Below are positions 24,629-36,521 of a stretch of 64,000 bases of DNA, piece by piece. The notes under the pieces were generated by a model. The model saw only the letters and a program-made list of their open reading frames with translations. It did no database searches and was not told the DNA's origin. Position numbers and translations under genes: made by a program. Positions within the stretch are counted from its first letter, which is position 1, and the number at the start of each line of letters is the position of its first letter. This DNA is from Orobanche coerulescens. Its lineage: Eukaryota; Streptophyta; Magnoliopsida; Lamiales; Orobanchaceae. Where the stretch lies: positions 148,600,096 through 148,664,095 of the forward strand of contig CM065802.1 of assembly GCA_033398695.1 (NCBI GenBank). Reading direction: 5' to 3'.

Positions 24629-25029
24629 AGGGCACGGTCAAAGTGCGGCTCCTGACAAGGCTTCTAGGCAGAGAACATGAACCGATTCTATGCCACAATA
24701 AGAGGTGGTCCTAGGCTTCTGAGATCAGACGGTCTGGAATGTGGACACACTTGTATTGCGCACTTTTGGTAGCTCCACCTTTCGGTGACCTGGGTGTAAG
24801 AGCGTGGATCATCGTGGGCCTCTGCGGGAACCTCGACATGCGGGAAAAATGCAGCGGCTGAGGGAATGCTGTTCAACCGAGGTACTAACGCCAGGAAGCG
24901 CATATGGTGAAGGTTGATGTCGATTGGTGATGCGGTATGTGCGTGGTGCACTGCGGGCTAGCGCGAGGCGCGCGTGTGAAGAGCCTGTCCATCAAGGGAT
25001 GGTGCCGCATGTGTATGGCCACGATCGTT
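24629..25029. other. Unidentified sequence between gypsy copy B and the right inverted arm
   Basis: About 400 bp with balanced base composition, unlike its AT-rich surroundings. It has an open frame on the minus strand (24951-24688) that I do not recognise. If the right arm is an LTR with its purine tract, this is the 3' interior of that element. No retroviral domain is visible. Confidence 0.4.
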
Positions 25030-25466
25030 TTGTGTGCGTGCGACAATACAGTGTGCAGAAAGAAACATTCTCCCCCAGCACGGGGACGTGCTGTGATTTG
25101 GGTGGGGGAGGATGTCACGACCCGATATGTCGTGTCCGTGTTGACCGTCCAAATAAGGCATGCCTTCTGGTTAGCTTGCTACAAGAGGGGTAAAGGGGGC
25201 GAAATTAGCGTTAAGGCGTTGTTTGCCCGGATGCATGGTCTGGCCGAGTCAGGCATGCCGACCCGGTTTAGTCCGGAGAGCCTGTCGCTAGTTGAGGACT
25301 TGACTATGAAGGGGATCGTTGCTGGTAGGGCATAACTGGTCGGGGACTAATGCCGTCTCCATGATGAGCCCATGGTAGGGCGAAACCAGTTGGCATGCTA
25401 TGTGGGATAGGCTGGTCTCGGGGTGTGAGGGCCCCCGGGACGCCGCACGGGCTTCGGAACTCCCAT
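25030..25466 (+). repeat. Right arm of the 438-bp inverted repeat (LTR-like)
   Basis: Inverted copy of 15291-15728. On the plus strand gggtgggggagga (25101-25112) is followed by TGTCACGACCCG (from 25113) and about 354 bp that end at ggaactcccat, after which similarity to the left arm stops. The two arms thus look like two 3' element ends facing outwards. Confidence 0.75.
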
Positions 25467-26845
25467 TGTAAGTTGATGCAACAGTGAGAATTCTTGCGAC
25501 AACAACCAAGTTGACGAGGTGATGCCCGATAGGGGAAGCTACTCTGTTAGGCCTTCATTTGGGGTTCTTATGTTTTTAATGCTTATGTGTTATTTTAGAG
25601 GTGATTCTATATATATATATAGTTTGTATATATATTTTACTAAATTTATGAAATGAGCCCATGGAAAACTTTATCATACATAGTTTGTACAATATGCTAA
25701 AAGGTGTAGATGTATTTACTGTTAGAAAATTTATATGATTGTAAAAAAAAAAATCAAGCGACGAACAAACAAATCCAAACTGTGTGCAACGCAATAAACC
25801 AAAAAAATGGTATATCTACCTAAAAATTAATAAAATCCTACCGAGGCAGCCCAAGTTATACATTGTTGTATATTTTAGCCTCACCATCACGGTAACAACT
25901 CAACAATTTACTCAAACATTACACAATCGACAATTAGATACAATATAAAAAAGTTATGATAACATCAGAATCAAATCAACTAAAATAAATACAATACATT
26001 ACATATAACTAATTACATAGACTAAAATAAAAAGACAATAACAATAAAAAAACCTATAAACTTCTCTAAAAGGCATCTAAATTCCGCCATATGCTCATTC
26101 AACCGCACCAACATTACGTAAAAAATAAGTAGATATTCAACCAAAGACCGTGCAACGCACGGGTTGGATAAAATCTCGTAGGGCTTAAGTCTCTTCTTAC
26201 TTGCAGTAATTTGACTTTTACATCACTCAGCTGCTAATTTTGGCCATATTTTTTTATTAATATAAAAAATAGTGGTATATGAATATATTTTGGTTTATTA
26301 TAATATATATTTTTTGGGATTGACTATGGTGGAAACACCCTTAATGGTGAAATCTAGAAACCAATTGCATTATTAAGTAATTTCATTGCTTATTTGTTAT
26401 TATTTGTTGCATCAAGCTGGTCGCTAGTATATGCAACAAATAATGCAATAAAAAAAATACATAAATGCATATAATTCTACTCATCTACAGCCGTTAGATC
26501 GCTAATATCAATGGCCAACAAAAGTTTCTAAATTTCACAAGGTAATTAGTTTTCATATGATCTATTTCCTATATTTTTTAAATATTATTTTGTTGTATTT
26601 TTGTATAATAAAATATTTTAGTAGTTAAACAACTATACATTAACCGACGTAAATGTCGAACTGTTATAAAATATACTCCAGTTAGACCAAAAATAGTGGC
26701 GGCTACTTCTTCTTGGCCGACCACCACATATGAGAAGAAAAAAAGGAAAATTAACCATTTGTCTTGCTCTAATGGCCGGGTTCGAATCCTGCTAAGGACA
26801 CGAATTATTTAGAGCCTATGACCCCCAGTTTAGGCTGAGGGGGAG
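25467..26845. other. AT-rich intergenic DNA without genes
   Basis: No ORF with recognisable motifs. It holds ATATAT runs near 25607-25640, an A run at 25743, and an imperfect hairpin accgtgcaacgcacgggt at 26148-26165, like subterminal hairpins of plant Helitrons. A pol III B-box-like ggttcgaatcc lies near 26781. The last part (26830-26845) is a purine tract leading into the next LTR. Confidence 0.5.
26148..26166. repeat. Helitron-type hairpin remnant
   Basis: accgtgcaacgcacgggtt can form a stem of about seven pairs and resembles the GCCCGTGC...GCACGGGC hairpin at 33425-33443. No CTAG end was found at the expected distance on either strand, so this is at most a decayed end. Confidence 0.3.
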
Positions 26846-29800
26846 TGTAATATCCTAGAATTTCGCATTATTTTATCTGAGTTGTACTGTACAGAGTGGG
26901 AGCGACACAGTATGGGTGAATAATTTTGGGAACTGTGACAGACGTGCCAGTATATCTATCGAGGCTATATTTAATTCTAGGATATTAGATGCTTGATATG
27001 TTTTTTGATGTCGGATATACTGTATGAGTATTGTACAATTGTCATACTTGGTCGACAGTTGTGTTTGAGGATATCGTGCATCAGATGTATCGTATGAGAA
27101 TGTTATCGGGACGAGCACGTGTATTTAGCATGTCGCGTGTACGTATTCGGTATATTGAGACGGCAGACAGGAGCAGAAATGGCTAAGTATGAAAGCCATT
27201 ACGTACGCTACATAATGGAGCATACGTACGTAACTGAGCACGATTAACGTACATTAAGTTATGTACACTACGTACGTTAAGAAGATAATCGGACAGGATC
27301 GAGCTGTGGTCGGCAGGTGGGCCCGGTGTCGGCAGCTTTCGGCGCGGATGTGGACAGGCGAGTCAACTTTCAGTCTTACGTACATTAGGGATGCATCATT
27401 ATGTACGTTAAGAAAGTGTGTTCTGTAGCAAGTCAACTGTGTATTACGTACGCTACGGCGAGGTCATTACGTACGTAACACTAGGCGCGAAATAAGACAG
27501 TGAGCCCTGGATGTCGATTATGTATGCTATACAGGACATGTAGCGTACGTTAAAGAGGCTTACGTACGTTAAGGTTGGGTCTTAACGTACGTAACAAACT
27601 GTGCAGGTTATATATATTAAGAATTGGTCTTTCATTTCCTCACGAGAGGAAACACATTTCTTCCTCCCAAACTTCATTCCTCCTCACTCCTGGCCCTAAT
27701 CCTGACCCTTGTACCTTGGTTAAGACCTTGGGGAGTTGATTAGAAGCTTGAAGCTTGGAGTTCTTGATGTTTTTGGAAGTGTTTGATCTTTGGGATTCTT
27801 CTTCAAGAGGTATGTTGGATAACTCTTCTTGTTGATTCAGATTTTGATATTGTGTTGACGTTCTCCTTCGTATAATGATGGTTACGGTGTTGTTGTTGTG
27901 ATTCTTGAGGTTGTATGAATTTTATATTGAAGAACAAAATGATGTATACCTTGGGTTATGAATTAGATAATGGTTTAGATGATAGAACTCATCGAATTAG
28001 GTCGTTTTGTTGGCTACAAACATGATTATGGATTAATTCATGTTCTTAAAGAACTCTTGAATTATATATGTCGTGATTTATGGGATTTGGAAAGATTATG
28101 GTTAATTTCGGTATATGGTTATTCGTGATGAAAACCAGTAATTGAATTTCTATGAATTTACACAGATGAGCAATGTTAATCCGAAATTAAGATTGAAGTC
28201 GGAACCAAGAATGTTTAAGACATTGTTAGAATTATTGATTATCGAATTTCGGCTTATATTCGTATTGTTAAGAGTTGATATGGTCGGTTTCGTATGATCG
28301 AGATGTCGTTGAACCGTTGAGTTTGATTGGTTGGTTATATCGGTTGTTGACTGTTATTGAACGCATTGTTAATTGGTCATTGCGTTAGGTTGCGTTAAGT
28401 GATCGTTGATGATTAACCGTTGTGCTGCGATTGGAACTGGAGAATGCACGGATCGCCTTGGTCGGGGTTGCGGAGCTTGTAGATGAAGATGACGGGATTG
28501 GTAACAAATTCATCGTATTGGTATCGAGGCAAGTTATGCTTGCTCAGTTCATAATGTTTAATAAATGTTTCGTTTTCATTTCATTTATGATTCATATAGC
28601 AATGGTATCATGGAATATGAATTGTCGGGATGATGATATGTATATTATGCATGGACTGAGATAAATGGTAATGTATATAATTTTAAAGATGTCTAGTGGG
28701 AACGGAGACGCGAATTATATTTGGTCTATTGTACGAGAAGTTAAATACCGAGACTGGTTATCATGCCGATATTGAACTCGAGAGGGTGGTTTGGTATTAG
28801 TAATGGACTGCACTTCATTTTGGATTATTCAGATAACCGTGTATTCGTTCAAGGATGTTGGTCGTGGAAAGGTTAGCGTCTCCAGATTGAGGTAAATTAA
28901 TATTACTAGATTATGATAATCATCCTGTTGCATTATTGCATCTGTGTGTTGATACTTCATGTGGTTAGTGTGCATCATTATTTGTTACGTTTTGTGATGT
29001 GCTCAAACTGTGTTAGGGGATAAGACCTAAATGGCACCTACATTCCGGAGTATTCCTGTGAGATGCTTCCGTGACCCTTGGCTACGGCCTTGGGGTTTAT
29101 GTGTTAATATCATGTGCATTGTTGAGCATGCTGTGAACTGTTGTCTGACGAAATACGACATTGTGGTCATGTCGGTCTTTCATGATCGAGTTATCATTGC
29201 TCACTTGGAAAGTCTTATGATCCTTGTTGGATACGCGTTTCTTCGAGATTTGTTGTCATGTTGCATCGTGGCATATCTGGAGTTAGATACGTTCTGATCG
29301 TTCATGTGTAGGATTTTCGGGGCGGGCACGTGTAGCATATGTTGGTTTCGACCTCATATTGAACCGTGCACACGAGACGTACTTCGTGAGACTGATTAGG
29401 TACGAGACCAGACGTGTATCTGATTAATACCCGTGGTTGGCTTGTACACGGACACATGTCCGGATCGGGCGCATCGTGACGTCAATCTTGAGTCTTATTG
29501 ATTAGTCGTTCATAGTCCATGTACAATCGGATCTGTTCGATAGTCGGGTTTGTCTTTGAGATCCCATATGTGTTATTTGTATACGGTTGACGATTTTATT
29601 CTATCGTGTATCTGTCCCTGTCGATCCTTTATCGATCTCGTTTGGAGCTATCATATCGTTGGTCAATTCGTTAGTTATTGAACCTCTATAAATCTCGTTT
29701 GGAGTACCCTATCATTGGTAATATCATTCATTATTGATCCTTATTGATTCCGTTTGGGAGTTTGCCTTATCGTTGGTATTCTCGGTCGCTGGTACTTGAT

Positions 29801-30828
29801 TGATCTTGTTGGAGTTACCATATCGTTGGTATTCTCGGTTGTTGATATTCCCGGCTGTTAGTCCTTCATTGATTGTGTTGGAGTCACCACATCATGGCAT
29901 TCTCGTTCGTGGGTGATCCTTTGTCAATATTGTGTGGAGTTATCATGTCATTGATATTCTCGCTCTGATGCATTGGTTTTTTTATCATTATTGATTGTGT
30001 GAGCATTCATGCTTTGTATTGATACCCGGGACTTGCCATTGTCTCGGGACAGTTGATCTACAGATGTACTGTGTGATATCGGTTTTTATCAGAATTAGGA
30101 TTCGATTGTGCGACCCAGCGGACAGGATTGGTCATGGACAGATTATTCCATATTTGAGATGTATTTATGTTTTCGAGAATCTTGGTATCGTTTTGAATAC
30201 AATACAGATGGTTATTTAAATCCATTCGTCACTTGGGAACGCGCAATGTGGATTATGGTAAGGAATGATTTGATATGGATTGTGATGGATCGTTAGGGTT
30301 AAACTGTGAACATTCTTACCTTGTAATTACATTGATATGTAATTGTATTTGATGATGTGATCGTTATCATTGTTGAGTATTATGGTTGACCCCGTCGTGG
30401 GCTTTATCTTTTAGGTACTCGGAGTTCGAGCTAGTAGCGGTCGTGAAGGGATGAGCTTTCTGGTGATACTGGCTATGGCATGGTTATTGGGATTTGTGTA
30501 TTCTTTCTGGTTTTTATAATTTCACTGCAAATGTATTTAATCATGTCTCTATCCGCTGCGTGTGTAATTTTATTATGGCTTTCAGTATTTTTTCCAACTC
30601 GTGTATGCTTTCTAAATGCCCTTTTTGGCGTCTTTGCCTTGTGCTTTCGAATGGTATTTTCTGATGGTAATTGGGATCAACGTTTTGAAAAATATTTGAG
30701 TATTTAAAACATTACTGTCATCGGCCTTTTGGTATTTTTAAATGTTTGCGAAAATGATTTTAGCCTGGTGGGTTCCAATGTGGGGCCTACGGCGCTGTAA
30801 TATTCGTGGATGGTTTTGGGGGTGTTAA
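26846..30828 (+). repeat. Solo or truncated gypsy LTR, about 4 kb
   Basis: Starts TGTAATATCC after the purine tract gctgagggggag (26834-26845). Ends around gggggtgttaagg near 30828, which lines up with the gypsy A LTR end (gggtcccac..., then ...ggggagttaca). It shares ccggagtattcctgtgag, cttccgtgacccttggct and cggccttgggg with gypsy A at 29043-29105, in one copy rather than two. No primer site follows, so it is a solo LTR or the 3' LTR of a lost element. It contains no genes; the 29500-29960 part has loose repeats of ggagttatcatatcgttggt. Confidence 0.75.
27195..27617 (+). promoter_or_regulatory. Dyad array and TATA box of the solo LTR
   Basis: Dyads of ACGTACGT type at about 27199, 27221, 27244 and 27267 (a set of four at 22-23 bp), 27372, 27397, 27440, 27464, then 27518, 27537, 27560 and 27582. 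They are followed by ttatatatat at 27608-27617. This is the same layout as in gypsy copy A, but better preserved. Confidence 0.75.
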
Positions 30829-31014
30829 GGTAGGCCCTAGCCCTCCGAGGTACACTGATGGAATAATTAAATATTGAGGACTTCAAGCGGCAGTGTGGGA
30901 GGTCTGATCTCAGTGGGAATCCGCGGTTGGATGGATGGAATTCAGCATTAAGCAATCATCTAGAAATTACTGAACAATGTGGGAACCTGCGGCTAGATAT
31001 GCTGGATCCAGCAT
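30829..31014. other. Short spacer with a diverged direct repeat
   Basis: Contains two related segments (about 30918-30950 and 30979-31014), each with gtgggaa, cgcgg/tgcgg and a-ttcagcatt/atccagcatt. No ORF. The TRIM-like element is inserted at its right end. Confidence 0.5.
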
Positions 31015-31430
31015 TGTTGGGAAAACGGCCTCAAAGATCCCCAACAATCCTCCCAAAGAACGAAAATAGAGAAAAATAAATAACACAAGAATATACGTGG
31101 AAACTCCAAAACCGGAGAAAAACCACGGGCCTCCAGAGAGAAAACTCCATTATATGACAAATTGTTACAATCACATAGACTAATCTCTCAAGCCAACCCC
31201 CCAATTACACCCACACTCTCAAAGATTTAACTCACATCTTTCTACTCTGTAAAACAAAAGACCAAGAAAGAAAGAATAAAATACTTAATGTGTATTTTAT
31301 GGGGTGCATTAAAATCAAAGCCTTTGGACTCCCTTTTATAGGCTTGAAGTCCCCTTCACCTTCCATTCTTCAACCGATGTGGGACAAACACTTCAAGTCT
31401 TTTCTTTCATTCTAGCCAAAATTCCCAACA
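31015..31430 (-). repeat. 3' LTR of the TRIM-like element
   Basis: 416 bp, with only a few mismatches to 32275-32690. Purine-rich gatggagtt (minus strand) precedes its start at 31431-31440. Confidence 0.93.
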
Positions 31431-32260
31431 AACTCCATCATGGCTAAATAAAAGAAAATCTTCTCTGCGACATCGGCAATCATTGTCTGAACCAACAATC
31501 ATAATTCTCAAAAACAGAGAACTATCATACTCCACCATAAAAGAGTATCACCACTTAGAAAGATCCCTTCTAAGAATTTCACCTCGGCACATGTCGAAAA
31601 ACTTGCTGAAAATTTATGGTGCTACTCCCATCTCTTGGCTCCCATGGAAGTCCTCCAGCCATCGACATAACATCCACCACACACCCCGCAACTATGCCAA
31701 GCCAATGCCCTGTGTGCAATTTGTGGACCAGCTAACACCATCACATCCTTTTTCATGACAACTCCAACATGCCATAAGAATGCATATTCCCTCCCAAAAG
31801 GAAACCTTCTTCAATCATGATGATAGCAACCGAGCTATTTGCCTGACCAGCTCCACCTTGATCTTCATAGACCAAGCAGTATGCCCATATTCTCCGCACT
31901 TCAGCACTACTCGAACCTGGCATACTTTTCATTTACTTGTGTAACCCGGATTGTATCAACATATCCTTGACTTGAACTTGCCAAAAGCCAAAATTGATCC
32001 TTCCGTCAAACTTCTCTACATCGAACCTCATGGGACTAAACCTTGACATCGTATCCGTATATCAAACCCAACAGAACCCTCGTTTATGATGTGGAAGATC
32101 AGATAGAACTGCAACCACAGAGCATACTCCGAACCTCTGAAATACCGAGACACCCTCCAATACGACCAATAGAAATTTGTTTCTGATTTGGAAATTCAGA
32201 CAAAGCTGCAACCACAGAGCATACTCCAAACCTCTAAGACCGAGACCTCCCCCGAACCTG

Positions 32261-32274
32261 GATCCGATACCACT
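32261..32274 (-). other. Primer binding site of the TRIM-like element
   Basis: gatccgataccac on the plus strand; the minus strand reads gtggtatcggatc, as in plant copia elements primed by initiator Met tRNA. Confidence 0.8.
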
Positions 32275-32690
32275 TGTTGGAAAAACGGCCTCAAAGATCC
32301 CCAACAACCCTCCCAAAGAATGAAAATAGAGAAAAATAAATAATACAAGAATATACATGGAAACTCCAAAACCGGAGAAAAACCACGGGCCTCCAGAAAG
32401 AAAACTCCACTATATGACAAATTGTTACAATCACATAGACTAATCTCTCAAGCCAACCCCCCAATTACACCCACACTCTCAAAGATTTAACTCACATCTT
32501 TCTACTCTTTAAAACAAGAGACCAAGAAAGAAAGAATAAAATACTTAATGTGTATTTTATTGAGTGTATTAAAATCAAAGCCTTTGGACTCCCTTTTATA
32601 GGCTTGAAGTCCCCTTCACCTTCCATTCTTCAACTGATGTGAGACAAACATTTCAAGTCTTTTCTTTCATTCTAGCCAAAATTCCCAACA
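32275..32690 (-). repeat. 5' LTR of the TRIM-like element
   Basis: Direct partner of 31015-31430, ending CCAACA at 32690 followed by the agcat duplication. Confidence 0.93.
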
Positions 32691-32695
32691 AGCAT

Positions 32696-33412
32696 ATCTA
32701 ATAATAGGGTTCCACTCCTTTTATTTTTCTAATAATAAATAGGGTGTTGCTGGTTTAGGGTTTAGGATTGGAATTAATAACTAGTAGTATGAGGTTTCGT
32801 ATAGAAAGTATATAATCTCTGCACATATCATTTGGGCGATTTGTTTGGTGAAAAAATATCCTCAATATGCACAATATTAGCAATTTTTATAATAAAAAAT
32901 AAAAAATAATACAAGTGATTATTTAGGGTGAAAGCCCATAAGTAAAGAAAAAAGTTGAGGATTTTTTTGATTTTGGAAAAAAGTTGTCGGAATCAAAGAA
33001 TGTCGAAGGAACAAAGTTGTCGGAATCAAAGAATGTCGGAGAAGACGCTATTTGAGACTGACTGCCAAAGAATATAGTTGAGGATTTTTTTGATTTTGGA
33101 AAAAAAACAAAATTATCGGAGCATTGTTTAATTTTTGTAAAAAAAAAATATAGGAGGAATCTTTAGGGTGAAAGCCCATAAGTAAAAAAAAAAAAAAAAA
33201 AAAGATGATTAGTTGTAAAATAAAGAAAAACAATGTAAGCTTGCTGATGGAAATGAGACATCATAGCAAGCATTTCATGCCATTTTGTACTTGTTGACCA
33301 AAAAGGATAATGAGAAATCGGTCCTTATTTCATCAAAAAAAAAAAAAAAAATCAACTATGATTGTAATTTATCCTTTAAACTTCCAAACTCTCACCAATC
33401 TTTTATTCCATA
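32696..33412. other. AT-rich spacer with local tandem repeats
   Basis: No gene. Repeated segments include gttgtcggaatcaaagaatg (twice near 32982-33030), gttgaggatttttttgattt (twice, near 32954 and 33071) and ttagggtgaaagcccataag (near 32921 and 33162). Long A runs lie at 33185 and 33337. Confidence 0.6.
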
Positions 33413-33443
33413 CTAGGCAGCATGGCCCGTGCGATGCACGGGC
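33413..33443 (-). terminator. Helitron 3' terminus: hairpin plus CTAG
   Basis: On the minus strand GCCCGTGC-ATC-GCACGGGC forms a perfect 8-bp stem with a 3-nt loop, followed by CATGCTGC and CTAG, then T. This matches the family rule of a hairpin about 10 nt before a CTRR end. It is the rolling-circle termination signal, not a transcription terminator. Confidence 0.85.
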
Positions 33444-34040
33444 TTTGTTTACAGTAAAGAATCATCAGTTTTGCAAAGGTTATCCTTATTTAGTTATATG
33501 GTTAGTTTCGATCAGGCTATTCTACTGGATAAACGCAGTTTGTTTAAGTAAGTTTTTATAAATATAATTGTCTCAAAGAAAAGATATCAAATACGTGAGT
33601 GACTTTCATCGTCGTAATGCAAAACATGTTATTTCAAACACATAGTTTATACTTCACACAACTTAGGCCTTTTTCTTTTGTCTCTTACAGCAAAACTGAT
33701 GTACCAACTTCGAGTCTTGTCTTTCATATGTAACGATTGTGACGTTATATCTTCAAGTAGTATCGATTGATATATAGACATTCTAGAAATAAAATATGTA
33801 ACCAAGTATTAAAAAGCTGATATAATTTCTCGGTTATCATTATGTTCTTTTTAGAACACCAGAACACGAAGCAAGAGAAAACATCACACCGCTTTTTTCC
33901 TATTTATCTCTCTCTAGAACTTAATTTATTGTTATTATAACTTTAGCAATAAATGTTTCGGATATATTTAGTGAGGAAGAATTTATTATTTTATATTATT
34001 TATAAGTTGTCAGGAAGAAAATTTAAAAAGAAAACACGTG
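33427..34040 (-). repeat. Helitron 3'-end segment, outer copy
   Basis: Direct repeat with 35596-36205: both hold tgcgatgcacgggctttgtt, aaagaatcatcagttttgca, the gtttgtttaagtaagttttt stretch, and end near aagaaaacac-tgggttttcctccg. Only this copy keeps the full hairpin and CTAG. Confidence 0.85.
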
Positions 34041-34639
34041 GGTTTTCCTCCGACTATCCACATTCACAATCCTCAACAATCTAATTTCAATTAAAATATT
34101 ATTTTCTCTTTCGACAATTCAATCTCTAATCCAATCTCAAATTTTTATACTCCAACCACAATCCTTACAATCCAATCTAATCTAAAATATTATTTTATAA
34201 AAGTTATATATTTTATTTTTTATTACATATAATTATTTTTTTTAAAATTGTAAGTATAAAAAGTTGGGAAGTTTGGATCCATAGCAAAAAAATCGAAAAA
34301 AAACTGAAAGTTTTTTTAGAATTTGCAAGATAACGATAGGATAGAAATGAAAATATATCAATATTGGACTCTATTTGTAGGGAATTGAAAACCATGAATT
34401 TTGGTATATTTATTATTTTTTTTATTTTTTATTAAAGATATCTTTTTTATTACATAAGTTTTATCCTAAAAAATTTAATACAAACCAATAATAATTTGAC
34501 ACTTGGCATGATTGTTATTTTTAAATGTTTCCAATCTTCTTCAAGGTTGGTTCGGCCGAGGAGGTCAGGATTGTTATTATTAAATGTTTTTTCCTTTTTT
34601 TATTATTTATTTGTTTTGCCTTATTCATGACCCGATCGG

Positions 34640-35161
34640 CAAAGGCTAATAGATCTAGGCGGAGAGAAAAAATTGAAAAGCAAATCACCGTGTAGTTCCT
34701 CCGTCCATTGAAAGCAAACCAAAGCTGCGATTGGGAAATCTAAAAGGACACAACATGAAGATTTGAAGAAGGCTGTTCTCTTTCTTTAGTTAACTCTCCC
34801 CTTTTGTTTCCATACCACTTATCTTAGGGTTTCTTCTCGGGCTTATTATTTGGGGTCTTTGCTCATTTTGTTGGATTTGTTTATGGTGAGAATAAAGTCA
34901 CTAACAGGACATATTATTCTGATAGTCTCATGTTTTATGGTTTTCAAGATATTTTACGCTATTGAAGTGAATTATTCTGATAGTCTCATGTTTTATGGTT
35001 TTACTTCCGGATATCCATATGATGAAGTCGCGATCAGTGGCCATACACGCAATCAAGGAATCTGCAGGGACTTGAAAGAGGTAATTTCTTTTGGACCACC
35101 GAATTACGATTCATTATATTTATTTTGTTTGTGTAAAGAAACCTTGCATTATCGTCATTAA
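34640..35161 (+). other. Possible captured host-gene segment inside the Helitron
   Basis: Between the two Helitron 3'-end copies lies sequence unlike them. A pyrimidine-rich leader-like part (34780-34840) is followed by an open frame from about 34850 to 35161 on the plus strand. It contains SGYPYDEVAISGHTRNQGIC and then gaaagaggtaatttc, which could be an exon end with a GT splice donor at 35081. A 30-bp stretch (ttctgatagtctcatgtttt...) is directly repeated at about 34917 and 34976. I do not recognise the protein. It could equally be chance. Confidence 0.3.
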
Positions 35162-35595
35162 AATTGAAGGAAATCTTTAGTTGTCTTTTGGGTGTTTTGC
35201 GAGAGGTCGTTTGGAGGAACAATTTCCGAATGGGATAATAATTAGTTTGTATTTTAGGCAGTGCACTCCGACATGGTTATGGCACTTGAACACTTCATTT
35301 TAAGCCATAATTTGATTTTTGGTTTTCATGAATTAGCCGAGGCCGACACTTAAATATGCACCCATATCCTACATCCGTATCCGAGTCCGTAGCATAACTA
35401 TTCACATGATTTATTGCCGTTTTTGCTTCTTCTTTTTTTGTAAGTATGAGAATTCATATTTGATTTTTCATCATTTTTAGATGTGGACTCAATAAATAGA
35501 GAGATGCCCGGACTCTCAAGGAATGGGCCCATGTAGGATCATCTTTAGACATATGACGATCAGCTGACATTCATCACCATCACATTATAATGCGT

Positions 35596-36205
35596 TTCAG
35601 GTGCGATGCACGGGCTTTGTTCACCGTAAAGAATCATCAGTTTTGCAAGGGTTATGCTTATTTAGTTATTATGGTTAGTTTCGATCAGGCTACTCAACTG
35701 AATAAATGAAGTTTGTTTAAGTAAGTTTTTGTAAATATAATTGTCTCAAAGAAAAGATATCAAGTATGTGAGTGACTTTCATCATCGTAACGCAAAACAT
35801 GTTATTTCAAACACATAGTTTATACTTCACACAACTTGGGCCTTTTTCTTTTGTCTCGTACACCAAAACTAATGTACCAACTTCGAGTCTTGTCTTTCAT
35901 CTGTAACGATTGTGATGTTAAATCTCCAAGTGGTATCGATTGATATAGACATCCTAGAAATAAAATATGTATCCAAGTATTAAAAAGCTGATGTAATTTT
36001 CCGGATATCATTATGTTTTTTTAGAACACCAGAATAGGAAGCAAGAGAAAACATTACACCGCCTTTTTCCTATTTATTTCTCTCCAGAACTTTGCTAAAG
36101 TATAATTTATTGTTATTATTTCGGATATATTTAGTGAGGAACAATTTATTATTTTATATTATTTATAAGTTGTCAGGAAGTAAATTTTAAAAGAAAACAC
36201 ATGGG
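35596..36205 (-). repeat. Helitron 3'-end segment, inner copy with broken hairpin
   Basis: Copy of 33427-34040. Here only the sequence ggtgcgatgcacgggc survives: the outer side of the stem reads caggtgc instead of cccgtgc and no CTAG follows. It lies nearer the helicase gene and so is probably the original end of the autonomous element. Confidence 0.75.
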
Positions 36206-36521
36206 TTTTCCTCCGTTAATGAAAGCAAAGGCTAAGCATTGGTAGATCTACGAGGTGAGAAAAAATACAGAAGAAAACTTTTGTACCTTGATATTGTCAT
36301 CTTATTAAGATACAAAAAGGTGCATAACGTGTGTAGTGTTACGAAAATCTCATGACTTATTTTCTATGTTTCAGAGCATACCTGAAAGCAAAGAGATAAA
36401 TATTAACCTCAACTAAAATTTGAAATCAAAAAATTTGTGTGATTTTTAGTCTACCTATTATTCTTTATCAAAGTAAATTAATATGTTGTATTTATAGAAT
36501 CGTTAGTCGTACCTTGGGTTG

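Larger units (their letters stand above)
31015..32690 (-). mobile_element. TRIM-like non-autonomous LTR element, complete (1676 bp)
   Basis: Two direct LTRs of 416 bp (31015-31430 and 32275-32690), TGTTGG...CCAACA, with a 5-bp target duplication agcat (31010-31014 and 32691-32695). On the minus strand the primer site gtggtatcggatcc (32274-32261) lies next to the right LTR, so transcription runs leftwards. The interior of 844 bp has no ORF with known domains but includes a duplicated segment around gcaaccacagagcatactcc (about 32107 and 32209). TGTTGG edges are typical of copia-type elements, so it probably depends on a copia element. Confidence 0.92.

Noticed and set aside
24688..24951. 87-codon minus-strand ORF as a gene
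   Set aside because: Unrecognised, short, no start context or neighbour supports it; left as unidentified sequence.
15291..25466. A long-TIR DNA transposon of Mutator type spanning both inverted arms
   Set aside because: No 9-bp duplication flanks the arms, and each arm has a purine tract followed by an LTR-like TGTCACG start, so an ordinary MULE is unlikely.
26760..26800. Pol III B-box ggttcgaatcc, possible SINE or tRNA
   Set aside because: No A-box at the right distance, no tRNA fold and no poly(A) tail or target duplication found.
28422..30707. Short ORFs inside the solo LTR
   Set aside because: They overlap non-coding LTR sequence shared in part with gypsy copy A and show no known motif.
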